Shown here piece after piece: positions 1 through 6,641 of a stretch of 16,807 nt of DNA (within the stretch, counting starts at the first letter, position 1; each line of letters opens with the position of its first letter). Source of the DNA: an uncultured Coriobacteriaceae bacterium. GTDB lineage: Bacteria > Actinomycetota > Coriobacteriia > Coriobacteriales > QAMH01. The notes under the pieces are model-generated. The model was not told the DNA's origin. It did no database searches and worked only from the letters and a program-made list of their open reading frames with translations. Location: positions 1-16,807 of the forward strand of contig UQUH01000039.1 in the NCBI GenBank assembly GCA_900544245.1, read 5' to 3'. A program made the translations under genes and the position numbers.

Positions 1-689
1 GCAGCGTGCTCAACCAGGTGGTGCTGCACCAGTCCATCATCGGCTTGGAGAGCTACGAGGCCATGAAGGAGCTCGGCGAGTACCCCGACATCGTCATCGG
101 CTGCGCCGGCGGCGGCTCCAACCTCGGCGGCCTCATCGCGCCGTTCATGCGTGACAAGCTGCGCGGCGACAAGCCCGACACGCGCTTCATCGCCGTCGAA
201 CCCGCGAGCTGCCCGTCGCTCACGCGCGGCAAATACGCCTACGACTTCGCCGACACGGGCCAGACCTGTCCGCTCGTCAAGATGTACACGCTGGGCAACG
301 GCTTCCTGCCCAGCCCCGACCATGCGGGCGGCCTGCGCTACCACGGCATGAGCCCCATCGTCTCCAAGCTCAAGCACGACGGCTACATGGAGGCCGTCGC
401 CGTGAAGCAGACCGACGTCTTCAAGGCGGCCGAGGACTTTGCCCGCCTCGAGACCATCCTGCCGGCGCCGGAGAGCGCGCATGCGATTTTCCAGGCCATG
501 GAGGAGGCGCGCAAGTGCGCCGAGACCGGCGAGGAGAAGACGATCCTCTTCGGCCTCACCGGCACGGGCTACTTCGACATGTACGCCTACGAGGCCTATA
601 ACCGCGGTGAGATGACCGACCACATCCCCACCGACGAGGAGCTCGAGGTCGGCTTCGCGACCATCCCCTCCATCGAGGGCATCCAGTAG
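1..689 (+). CDS. trpB: Tryptophan synthase beta chain, TrpB2-like (5' end missing)
   Basis: This is the C-terminal half (about 228 residues) of a PLP-dependent tryptophan synthase beta subunit, which condenses indole with serine. The reading frame is open to the left window edge, so the true start lies outside; the GTG at 6 is an internal codon. Seen: the phosphate-binding loop GCAGGGSNLGGL, the segment LGNGFLPSPDHAGGLRYHG, and LPAPESAHAI. This pattern matches the TrpB2 subfamily (about 450 residues) better than the classical TrpB1 (about 400), which pairs tightly with TrpA. TrpB2 enzymes often act alone or as indole-salvage enzymes; no trpA is visible here. The gene ends with TAG at 687-689 and a non-coding stretch follows. 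Confidence is high for the family and lower for the physiological role. Confidence 0.9.
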   Translation, partial: SVLNQVVLHQSIIGLESYEAMKELGEYPDIVIGCAGGGSNLGGLIAPFMRDKLRGDKPDTRFIAVEPASCPSLTRGKYAYDFADTGQTCPLVKMYTLGNGFLPSPDHAGGLRYHGMSPIVSKLKHDGYMEAVAVKQTDVFKAAEDFARLETILPAPESAHAIFQAMEEARKCAETGEEKTILFGLTGTGYFDMYAYEAYNRGEMTDHIPTDEELEVGFATIPSIEGIQ

Positions 690-728
690 CGGGGATCTCG
701 CCCGTCGCGAAGCCCTGTCTCAAAATGT

Positions 729-760
729 GCTCTGGTGTTCGTTACGACGACCGCCAGAGC
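729..760. repeat. Inverted repeat downstream of trpB-like gene
   Basis: GCTCTGG (729-735) and CCAGAGC (754-760) form a perfect 7-bp stem with an 18-base loop, 40 bases after the trpB-like stop codon. No T-run follows, so it is a poor intrinsic terminator. It could be part of a factor-dependent terminator or chance. Confidence 0.35.
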
Positions 761-838
761 ACGGCTCTTGACATCGGCTCCGAGTATCGCCGGTTTTATG
801 GTGTGATGGCCGAGAGCGCAACCGCGGGCACACATTTC

Positions 839-866
839 TTGACAGCACCCTCCCAGCACACATTAT
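839..866 (+). promoter_or_regulatory. Sigma70-type promoter candidate
   Basis: A perfect -35 box TTGACA (839-844) is followed after 16 bases by CATTAT (861-866), a 4/6 match to the -10 consensus. Transcription would start near 873, so the RNA would begin just before the inverted-repeat block at 903-990 and run into the membrane-protein gene starting near 1069. The earlier TTGACA at 768-773 has no good -10 at a suitable distance. Confidence 0.5.
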
Positions 867-902
867 CTAAGTCTCGTTTTGCAAATCGTTTATGTGTCGA
901 AA

Positions 903-990
903 CCCACCTGTTACCGGGGGATACTCCACTCAATTGGAGTTGTAGATACCCCTTGAAGGAAAGGTGGGGATACTCTGGTTCGAACTCCAC
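903..990 (+). other. Nested inverted/direct repeat block, possible structured RNA leader
   Basis: CCCACCT (903-909) pairs perfectly with AGGTGGG (962-968). Inside this, GGGG (917-920) can pair with CCCC (949-952), and ACTCCA (923-928) pairs with TGGAGT (935-940) around a 6-base loop, giving three nested helices. There are also direct repeats: GGGGATACTC at 917-926 and 966-975, and ACTCCAC at 923-929 and 984-990. TGGAGT can therefore pair alternatively with the second ACTCCA (984-989), so two exclusive folds are possible. It matches no riboswitch class I know. Function is unknown; attenuation or a mobile intergenic repeat are both possible. Confidence 0.4.
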
Positions 991-1068
991 AAAGGCCGAT
1001 GCCGGGCGCGAGGCTCATATACTTCCGTTTGGATACATGCAAACGACATGAGACCGGTCTGGAGATAC

Positions 1069-1926
1069 ATGGGCAAGAACCTCGACGCACGCGATATGAC
1101 GAACAAGAAAGCGAAGGCCGCGACGGCCAGGCGGCAATCCCTTGCCGTCAGGGCGCGTGGCTTCGTCACGTCACGTCTGCGGTTGCAGGGCACGGCCATC
1201 GCCCACGAGGACACACTCGTCATGTCGCCGGTCAAACTGCCCGGTGCCGACCATGCGCGCAAGCTCGACGAGAAGGCATCGTCGTTGTGGCGCAAGACCA
1301 AGTGCTTCTTCTCGCAGCTCGCGCTCACGAAGGAAGACGAGACTGCCTATTTCGAGCCGAGAACATGGGCCTTCTGGCGCGGCATCATCATGTACTTCTT
1401 CCTCTTCAGCGTCGTGGGACATTGGATGGAGATCCCCTACTGCCTTTCGATGGATGCGCTCTTCGGCATCGTCGATGCAGACTACGCCATCTTCCTCGAC
1501 GAGCTCTACGTCCCCTACTGGGTCTACGGCGCCGGTGCCGCGGCGATAACCATATTGCTGCTTCCGCTCAAGATACGGCTCGTGGGCAGACGAAAGACCA
1601 TGTGGGGCGCCGCCCTCGAGTTCTTCGTCATGGCGGTCGTGCTCTGCGCTGCGCTCGAGTGCATCATGGGGTGGATCGTCAACCAGCCGGACGCCCTGGG
1701 CGAGTATCCCTACTGGGACAACTCGCAGCTCCCCCTTAACATCTTCCAGCAGGCCTGGCTCGTCAACGATATCTTCCTGGGACTCGTCACACTCGGCTAC
1801 GTCTGGTTCGCATTCCCCTTCTGCCAGAAGTTCTGCAAGCTCATCGGCGATAAGGCAGCCGATGGGCTGTTCTGGGCTGTCATCGCGGTTTTCGCGATAA
1901 TCTGCGTTCTCACATACGCCCTCTAG
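1069..1926 (+). CDS. Putative ABC-transporter type IV family membrane protein
   Basis: A polytopic membrane protein of about 285 residues resembling the putative ABC-transporter type IV family (PF06541). The segment GEYPYWDNSQLPLNIFQQAW (residues 211-230) matches the family's typical WDYS-x-LP-x-N motif. About five hydrophobic segments lie at roughly 105-122, 150-166, 182-200, 228-248 and 266-284. The first 100 residues are hydrophilic and basic, an unusually long cytoplasmic N-terminus. I chose ATG 1069 because GGAG sits at 1061-1064. ATG 1048 and GTG 964 are in-frame alternatives; GTG 964 would place the N-terminus inside the repeat block. No ATPase partner is next to it, and the transported substrate of this family is not established. 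The family call is fairly sure, the function unknown. Confidence 0.75.
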   Translation: MGKNLDARDMTNKKAKAATARRQSLAVRARGFVTSRLRLQGTAIAHEDTLVMSPVKLPGADHARKLDEKASSLWRKTKCFFSQLALTKEDETAYFEPRTWAFWRGIIMYFFLFSVVGHWMEIPYCLSMDALFGIVDADYAIFLDELYVPYWVYGAGAAAITILLLPLKIRLVGRRKTMWGAALEFFVMAVVLCAALECIMGWIVNQPDALGEYPYWDNSQLPLNIFQQAWLVNDIFLGLVTLGYVWFAFPFCQKFCKLIGDKAADGLFWAVIAVFAIICVLTYAL

Positions 1927-1941
1927 CGCGTAAACGGGTAT

Positions 1942-1995
1942 CATGGCGCCTATATGGTCAACGCGCGTGGATGTCCCGCGCTGATTCGCGCCATG
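1942..1995 (+). repeat. Nested hairpin in leader of flavin reductase gene
   Basis: CATGGCGC (1942-1949) and GCGCCATG (1988-1995) form a perfect 8-bp inverted repeat. They enclose a second one, GCGCG (1963-1967) with CGCGC (1977-1981). It lies between the upstream stop at 1926 and the ribosome binding site at 2007-2013. There is no T-run, so a leader structure or operator is more likely than a terminator; chance in GC-rich DNA is possible. Confidence 0.35.
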
Positions 1996-2020
1996 CAAGG
2001 CGCCCCAAAGGAGAATGGCT

Positions 2021-2716
2021 ATGGAAATCGACCGCAAGGCGTTCCGCTCTCTGAGCAGCGGACTCTACATCATCTCGTCTATCGACGCTGATGGCAGGCT
2101 ATGCGGATGCGTGGTCAACACGCTTCTGCAAGTCGCATCCGACCCTGCCCAGCTGCTCGTGTCCATCAACAAGCAGAACGCGACGGCGGACGCCGTGTCC
2201 ACCAGTAAGCGTTTCTGCGCGAGCGTGCTCTCGCAGGACACGACCATGGACCTCATCGGCACCTTCGGCTTCAAATCCAGCAAGGACATCGACAAGTTCT
2301 CCGAATTCGACCACGACATATGCGAATCGGGCCTCCCCCGCCTCACGCACGACACGCTCGCCACGTTCGAGGTATCCGTCGATTCGACGATTGACGTCGG
2401 GACCCATCTCGTGTTCATCGGCACCGTCAAGAGCGCCGAGGTGATGGGCGAGGGAACGCCCATCACCTACGATTACTACCATCGCGTGCTGCGCGGCAAG
2501 ACGCCCGCCAAGGCCGCCTCGTACAACGATGGCGACGACCCGGCAAAGGACGAGATCGTCGAGGTCGAGGAGACGGCATCCTCGGAGCAAAAGGTCGCAT
2601 GGCGCTGCAAGATGTGCGGCTATACCGTCGAAGGCTATCCGGACGGCCTTCCCGAAGACTGGCGCTGCCCCCTGTGCGGCATGGGACGCGACTACTTCGA
2701 GAAGGTGCTCATCTAG
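2021..2716 (+). CDS. Flavin reductase-rubredoxin fusion (Hrb-like)
   Basis: A 231-residue two-domain redox protein. Residues 1-160 form a flavin reductase-like, FMN-binding split-barrel domain (PF01613 type). An acidic linker (about 165-190) leads to a C-terminal rubredoxin domain with the iron ligands CxxC at 196/199 and CPLC at 216/219 in the usual CxxCG and CPxCG settings. This resembles high-molecular-weight rubredoxin of anaerobes (Hrb of Moorella), which carries electrons from NAD(P)H to flavodiiron proteins that reduce O2 or NO. No flavodiiron gene is adjacent. AAAGGAG at 2007-2013 is 7 bases from ATG 2021 but only 1 base from ATG 2015, so 2021 is the start. Likely cytoplasmic oxidative or nitrosative stress defence; the partner is inferred. 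Confidence 0.85.
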   Translation: MEIDRKAFRSLSSGLYIISSIDADGRLCGCVVNTLLQVASDPAQLLVSINKQNATADAVSTSKRFCASVLSQDTTMDLIGTFGFKSSKDIDKFSEFDHDICESGLPRLTHDTLATFEVSVDSTIDVGTHLVFIGTVKSAEVMGEGTPITYDYYHRVLRGKTPAKAASYNDGDDPAKDEIVEVEETASSEQKVAWRCKMCGYTVEGYPDGLPEDWRCPLCGMGRDYFEKVLI

Positions 2717-2719
2717 TCG

Positions 2720-2740
2720 CTCATTCCAAACGCGAATGAG
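2720..2740 (+). repeat. Small hairpin after the Hrb-like gene
   Basis: CTCATTC (2720-2726) and GAATGAG (2734-2740) make a 7-bp stem with a 7-base loop, three bases after the stop codon. No T-run follows. It may protect the 3' end of the transcript or act as a weak terminator. Confidence 0.3.
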
Positions 2741-2772
2741 GGTTCTGGCCGCATCGGCCCACGCCATAACGA

Positions 2773-2778
2773 TATAAT
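2773..2778 (+). promoter_or_regulatory. -10 box candidate for the SDR gene
   Basis: A perfect TATAAT lies 32 bases before ATG 2811. The bases at the expected -35 distance do not resemble TTGACA, so the promoter may need an activator or be incidental. It would give the dehydrogenase its own transcript, closed by the terminator at 3637-3673. Confidence 0.4.
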
Positions 2779-2810
2779 GTGTCAATTGCACATCTCGCGA
2801 AAGGACGATC

Positions 2811-3611
2811 ATGGGTTTTCTGGAAGGTAAGACCGCAATCATCACGGGCGGCGGTTTCGCCGCGCTCAAGAACGGCGAGCCCGGCTCCATCGGCTACGGC
2901 ATTGCCACGGCATACGCCAAGGAGGGCGCCAACCTCGTCATCACCGGCCGCAACGTGAAGAAGCTCGAGGACGCCAAGGAAAGGCTCGAGGCCGCCTACG
3001 GCATCCAGGTACTTCCCGTCGCCGCCGACGTGAGCGCCGGTTCCGACAACAAGGCGACCGTGCAGGCAGTCGTCGACGCCGCCATCGAGAAGTTCGGTCG
3101 CATCGACGTGCTGGTCAACAACGCGCAGGCCTCGGCTTCCGGCGTCACGCTCGCCGATCACACCACCGACCAGTTCGACCTGGCCATCTACTCGGGTCTC
3201 TACGCGACCTTCTACTACATGCAGGCCTGCTATCCGCATCTCAAGGAGACGAAGGGCTCTGTCATCAACTTCGCGTCCGGTGCCGGCCTCTTCGGCAACT
3301 ACGGGCAATGCGCCTACGCCGCCGCCAAGGAGGGCATTCGTGGCATGAGCCGCGTGGCCGCCACCGAATGGGGTCCCGATGGCATCAACGTCAACGTGGT
3401 CTGCCCGCTTGCCTGGACCGCGGCGCTCGAGAACTTCCAGGAGGCCTATCCCGAGGCGTTCGAGGCCAACGTCCACATGCCGCCGATGGGTCACTACGGC
3501 GATGTTGAGAAGGAGATTGGCCGCGTCGTCGTCCAGCTCGCCAACCCAGACTTCAAGTTCATGAGCGGCGAGACGCTCACGCTCGAGGGCGGCATGGGCC
3601 AGCGTCCGTAG
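2811..3611 (+). CDS. Short-chain dehydrogenase/reductase (SDR) oxidoreductase
   Basis: A 266-residue Rossmann-fold NAD(P)-dependent dehydrogenase. Seen: strand 1 ITGGG (11-15), the NNA motif (103-105), the catalytic Ser156 in NFASGAG, the YxxxK pair Tyr169/Lys173, and the C-terminal SGETLTLEGG typical of FabG-like enzymes. Two features are odd. The glycine-rich cofactor loop is stretched by about ten residues and ends in SIGYGIA, which recalls enoyl reductases of the FabI type. The position of the helix-4 Asn of the classical Asn-Ser-Tyr-Lys tetrad appears to be Gly129 or Ser128. AAGGA at 2801-2805 supports ATG 2811. The substrate is unknown; a hydroxysteroid or acyl substrate would be a guess. 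The gene is probably monocistronic. Confidence 0.85.
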   Translation: MGFLEGKTAIITGGGFAALKNGEPGSIGYGIATAYAKEGANLVITGRNVKKLEDAKERLEAAYGIQVLPVAADVSAGSDNKATVQAVVDAAIEKFGRIDVLVNNAQASASGVTLADHTTDQFDLAIYSGLYATFYYMQACYPHLKETKGSVINFASGAGLFGNYGQCAYAAAKEGIRGMSRVAATEWGPDGINVNVVCPLAWTAALENFQEAYPEAFEANVHMPPMGHYGDVEKEIGRVVVQLANPDFKFMSGETLTLEGGMGQRP

Positions 3612-3636
3612 GGTTTCCTTGCGTCATGCGTCACCG

Positions 3637-3673
3637 CGCCCGGTTCGGCACCACGCCGAGCCGGGCGTTTTTT
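3637..3673 (+). terminator. Strong intrinsic terminator after the SDR gene
   Basis: A 13-bp GC-rich stem (3637-3649 with 3655-3667, one G-T wobble) has a 5-base loop and is followed directly by TTTTTT (3668-3673). It starts 26 bases after the SDR stop. Confidence 0.93.
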
Positions 3674-3687
3674 CGAATGGGATGTGT

Positions 3688-3716
3688 CTCACACGTCATC
3701 CTTCTTGCTCTAGAAT
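3688..3716 (+). promoter_or_regulatory. Promoter candidate for the MprF-like membrane gene
   Basis: TAGAAT (3711-3716, 5/6 match to the -10 box) lies 17 bases after CTCACA (3688-3693, 4/6 match to TTGACA). It sits just downstream of the terminator and 34 bases before ATG 3750, as expected for a new transcription unit. Confidence 0.5.
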
Positions 3717-3749
3717 GCAGATGAACGGTTTCGTCACATGAGGAGACGC

Positions 3750-4736
3750 ATGAAGAAGAAGGACCTCATAACCCTGCTCGCGGGTGTGGCCGTCATCATC
3801 TTTCTCGCGATCTTCTTCATGCGCGGCGACCAGTTGCAACACCTCATCCAGACCATCGAGCGCGGAACTCCCGTCTTCCTGCTCGCCGGCCTCGTCTTCC
3901 AGCTCGGCAAGTACTTCACGCAGGGACTTTCGTTCACCTGGTGCTTCAAGGCGGCGGGCACGTCCATGCCCATCGGCGAGAACGTCATCCTCGTCTTCCA
4001 GACCTTCTTCATGGACACGATCATTCCCTCGTTCAACATCTCGGGGACCTCCGTGGTCATCGAGGCAGCCACCAAGCGCGGCATCGAATCGGGACGCGCC
4101 ACGGGCGCCGCCCTGCTACGCCAGGTCTCGATCAGTGCCGCCTTCGTCATCATCATGGTCATCGGCTTTGCCATCCTGCTCGTCATGGGCAAGCTCGAGA
4201 CAGGCTGGCTCATCCTCGGTATCGGCGCTGTCGTGGCCGTGGGCGCGATCGTCGCCGCCATGGCGCTCGCGGCGCTGCATCCACAGTTCCTGCTCAAGAT
4301 CATCGCGCCCATCGAGCACGCCATCGACAAGGTACTCGCGCGGCTGCACCGCCACGACATCGACACCTCGGTCAAGAAGCTCGTGGATACCTACTCGTCA
4401 TCGGCCAAGGACATGGTGCACAACGTCCCGAGCATCGTCATGGAGCTGGCCTGGGCCGTCGTCGCCAACATCTGCGAGATCATCTGCTTTGCCTTCGTGG
4501 GACTTGCCTTCGGCATGGACGATTTCACGGCTGTCATCTGCATCTACGTGGTCGTCACGCTTGCGGCCATGGCCTCGCCCATCCCCCAGGGCGTGGGCGT
4601 CGTCGAAGCCGCCGCACTCGTCGCGTTCACGATCTTCGGCATCGAGCAGGCGACCGGACTGGCCGTCATCATGGTCTACCGGCTCATCTGCTTCTGGCTT
4701 CCCTTCATCCTGGGTGCCATCCTCATGCGAAAATGA
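3750..4736 (+). CDS. LPG-synthase TM-region (MprF flippase-like) membrane protein
   Basis: A 328-residue polytopic membrane protein resembling the lysylphosphatidylglycerol synthase transmembrane family (PF03706, formerly UPF0104). About eight hydrophobic segments are visible. The C-terminal PIPQGVGVVEAA followed by YRLICFWLPFILG matches the family signature (P-x-P-x-G-x-G-x-x-E, then R-x-x-x-F-W-x-P). It corresponds only to the flippase half of MprF; the aminoacyl-transferase domain that would add lysine or alanine to phosphatidylglycerol is absent, as in many stand-alone members. AGGAG (3741-3745) favours ATG 3750 over ATG 3738. The last codons, AAA TGA, lie inside the left arm of the 35-bp palindrome. 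Likely role: lipid translocation or envelope function; substrate not known. Confidence 0.85.
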   Translation: MKKKDLITLLAGVAVIIFLAIFFMRGDQLQHLIQTIERGTPVFLLAGLVFQLGKYFTQGLSFTWCFKAAGTSMPIGENVILVFQTFFMDTIIPSFNISGTSVVIEAATKRGIESGRATGAALLRQVSISAAFVIIMVIGFAILLVMGKLETGWLILGIGAVVAVGAIVAAMALAALHPQFLLKIIAPIEHAIDKVLARLHRHDIDTSVKKLVDTYSSSAKDMVHNVPSIVMELAWAVVANICEIICFAFVGLAFGMDDFTAVICIYVVVTLAAMASPIPQGVGVVEAAALVAFTIFGIEQATGLAVIMVYRLICFWLPFILGAILMRK

Positions 4737-4803
4737 GACAGTTGCTCAGGGACGTTGTCTCATTTGATAATGAGACAACGTCCCTGAGCAACTGTCTCAT
4801 TTT
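4730..4803. repeat. Perfect 35-bp inverted repeat with 4-base loop
   Basis: Arms 4730-4764 and 4769-4803 are exact reverse complements, with TGAT between them. Each arm contains a 33-base unit that is itself bounded by AATGAGACA and TGTCTCATT, so the structure is two head-to-head copies of a smaller palindromic unit with 9-bp inverted ends. The inner part of each unit holds TCAGGGACG and its complement. This resembles short palindromic repeat elements scattered between genes in many bacteria; no second copy is seen elsewhere in the window. Both convergent genes use an AAA TGA formed by the arms as last codon and stop. Confidence 0.95.
4730..4803. terminator. Likely bidirectional terminator
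   Basis: The 35-bp hairpin lies at the junction of two convergent genes and is followed on each strand by four Ts (4800-4803 on the + strand, and the symmetric run at 4730-4733 on the minus strand). The stem is much longer and less GC-rich than a usual terminator, and the T-runs are short, so its efficiency is uncertain. Confidence 0.55.
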
Positions 4804-6641
4804 GCGCCACGTGGTTCGAGCCATGCCAGCCATGCCTCGGCGTCTTCCTGCGTCACATCGATGAGCGCGTAGGTGGTACCGCCCACGCCGGCTGCGGTGC
4901 GTGCCTTGATGGTCGCGGTGTGCGCCATGCGCTGCAGCGGATTGGTCTTGGTGTAACCGTACTGGATCTTCTGACGCGGAAAGGTCACGGTCGACGTCGA
5001 GAAGCCGCCGTTGGTCACCTGCATGAAGCGGCGATTGAAGGCGAAGCTCGACGAGCGAGCCCACAGGACGGCTCCGATGGCACTCACGACCACGATGATG
5101 GCGGCGAGTATGTAGCAAATCATGCACGTCGAATCGAGAAGATCGCGCGTACCGATGGAAAACGTCATGCCGAGTGCATGGATGCTCACGGCCACATCGT
5201 CAACCCACAACCCCATGGTGAGTTGGAAGACGGCCACGATGACGGCGAGCCAGAATCCGGCGCCCTGCACGATGCAGCGACGCGTGAGGGCACGACGAAG
5301 CGCAACGGGAGCGACCTTGCGCCGGTCAGTCGGGACATCCTCGAATTCGGGGACGAGCCCGGCGAGAATCTGCGGGACCTTCGCGAGCTTCACGAAAGGA
5401 TGGATGACGATGCCGCGCTTGGCACGCGCGTTCTTGCCGTCATCGCCCTCTGCATTCGCGTCGACCTTGGCAAGCGACACCTCGCAGTAACCGAAGATCC
5501 TGCGGATGAACGACTGGGTGACCACGACGGCCTGGACGCGTTCGATGTCGACGCCCTGGAAGGTGTGCTGCAGCAGACCGTATTCGACCTCGATACGACT
5601 CTCGCGCCGACGTGCCCTGAACCCGCCATAGCCGATGCACGACGCGATGACGGAGAGGACCCACACGATGACGATGAAGCCGATCACCATGCTGGCAAGC
5701 GCGACCATGCCCGACTGGATAACCTGCGACCCGACGTCGGCCACTACCGCAGAAATCGCATCGTCCGCCGAATTGGGCAAAATGTCGAATATCGATCCCA
5801 CAATCTGCACGAGACCGATGACGATACCCATGAGCAAGACCGCGAAGCTCGTGTTGTTGGAGAGGCCGGCCAAGACGAGCTCCTTGTTAGAAAGGCCGTA
5901 CTCATAGCTCACGCGCCCGCCGTCATAAGCCTCGCCGGCGAACACCCCGCCGAGCTCATCCCACGCCTCCTGGCCCACGTCGAGTATGTTACGTCCCTCG
6001 CGTTCGTCTTGGGGCGGCACGGGTGCGCCTGGTCTTTGCGGCCGCGTCCCCTGCGTCTGGGGGCGGACGGATTCCCGGTAGCTCACGCCGCGTATCGAGG
6101 CATCCTTGCGGGCGAAGAGCTCGCTCCTAAGCCATTCCGCATCGTGTTTGGTGACGTAGGGGACGACGACAGCCTTGTTGTTGGCGCCGCCGGCCGTGTC
6201 GATATAGAGCGTGCGCACGCCAGCGATGCGCTGCAGCAGCGACGCCTTCTGGTCGACCGACTGCACCTTGTTGTAGGGCACGTGCACGCGCTTCTTGGTA
6301 ATGATGCCGCTGTAGAGATTGAACTCGTCAGGACCTAGGACGTAGTACAGCCGCTTGTAGGCAAGCCAGTGAACGAGAAAGACGATCGCGACGAAGATGA
6401 CAAAAGCAGCGAGCGAGATACCCGCCGTCACCGCAATCACGAAACCGACCTCGGCTCCCCCGCCGTGCATCCCCTCGGAAATGGCACCGATGATGCTCGA
6501 GAGCATCGAGACGACGGCGACGACGAACACGGCGAGGACGACGCGCAGCGTCCCGAGCCAGATATAGCTGTGATGTACCTGGTGCCTGACGGGTTCCGAA
6601 ACCGTCGTGACGTCCTGGTCCCGCGAATCCATCCCGTTCAT
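4797..6641 (-). CDS. ydbT: Bacterial PH-domain membrane protein, YdbT-like
   Basis: A 614-residue membrane protein with three bacterial PH-like (bPH2, PF03703) modules, each preceded by a pair of hydrophobic segments (about 28-50 and 70-95; 260-285 and 315-340; 455-475 and 495-520). The modules begin near YYVLGPDEFNLYSGIITKK, SRIEVEYGLLQHTFQGVDIERVQ and FNRRFMQVTNGGFSTSTVTFPR. A proline-rich linker (about 195-215) separates the first two. In Bacillus subtilis the ydbS-ydbT pair belongs to the SigW envelope-stress regulon and protects against antimicrobial peptides; a similar role is inferred here. GAGGA upstream supports ATG at 6641. The start overlaps the stop of the upstream ydbS-like gene by one base, which suggests translational coupling. 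The stop lies in the palindrome at 4730-4803. Confidence 0.88.
   Translation of the reverse strand: MNGMDSRDQDVTTVSEPVRHQVHHSYIWLGTLRVVLAVFVVAVVSMLSSIIGAISEGMHGGGAEVGFVIAVTAGISLAAFVIFVAIVFLVHWLAYKRLYYVLGPDEFNLYSGIITKKRVHVPYNKVQSVDQKASLLQRIAGVRTLYIDTAGGANNKAVVVPYVTKHDAEWLRSELFARKDASIRGVSYRESVRPQTQGTRPQRPGAPVPPQDEREGRNILDVGQEAWDELGGVFAGEAYDGGRVSYEYGLSNKELVLAGLSNNTSFAVLLMGIVIGLVQIVGSIFDILPNSADDAISAVVADVGSQVIQSGMVALASMVIGFIVIVWVLSVIASCIGYGGFRARRRESRIEVEYGLLQHTFQGVDIERVQAVVVTQSFIRRIFGYCEVSLAKVDANAEGDDGKNARAKRGIVIHPFVKLAKVPQILAGLVPEFEDVPTDRRKVAPVALRRALTRRCIVQGAGFWLAVIVAVFQLTMGLWVDDVAVSIHALGMTFSIGTRDLLDSTCMICYILAAIIVVVSAIGAVLWARSSSFAFNRRFMQVTNGGFSTSTVTFPRQKIQYGYTKTNPLQRMAHTATIKARTAAGVGGTTYALIDVTQEDAEAWLAWLEPRGAK

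Larger units (their letters stand above)
690..1068. other. 379-base non-coding stretch with promoter and inverted repeats
   Basis: No convincing gene lies between the trpB-like stop and the next membrane-protein gene. Short frames exist on both strands but lack good ribosome binding sites, and their predicted peptides have no domain I recognise. By eye the stretch is more AT-rich than the flanking genes. It holds two exact TTGACA hexamers (768-773 and 839-844), a 7-bp inverted repeat at 729-760, and a block of nested inverted and direct repeats at 903-990. It may be a long regulatory leader for the downstream gene or a dispersed intergenic repeat; the sequence alone does not decide. Confidence 0.6.

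Noticed and set aside
974..990. GGTTCGAACTCC looks like a tRNA T-arm
   Set aside because: The bases flanking the TTCGA loop do not pair as a 5-bp T-stem, and no anticodon or acceptor stem is present around it.
725..1051. Open frames in the non-coding stretch (+ 725-1051, - 796-990, - 930-1328)
   Set aside because: They lack clear ribosome binding sites and recognisable domains, overlap the repeat block and each other, and the third runs into the real downstream gene.
1171..2037. 288-residue minus-strand frame over the ABC-type IV gene
   Set aside because: It is a shadow of the + strand gene: no domain, polar composition rich in Glu, Asp, His and Arg, and no ribosome binding site.
2099..3494. 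Two long minus-strand frames over the Hrb-like and SDR genes
   Set aside because: Antisense shadows caused by the GC-rich third positions of the real + strand genes, both of which have full domain support.
4723..4864. Short peptides spelled by the palindrome on both strands
   Set aside because: They are readings of the inverted repeat in several frames and not genes; the similar peptide on each strand reflects the perfect symmetry.
4920..6338. 472-residue + strand frame opposite the YdbT-like gene
   Set aside because: Composition is dominated by Asp, Glu, His and Arg, as expected for the complement of a membrane-protein gene; the minus-strand frame has three bPH2 modules and coupling to its neighbour.
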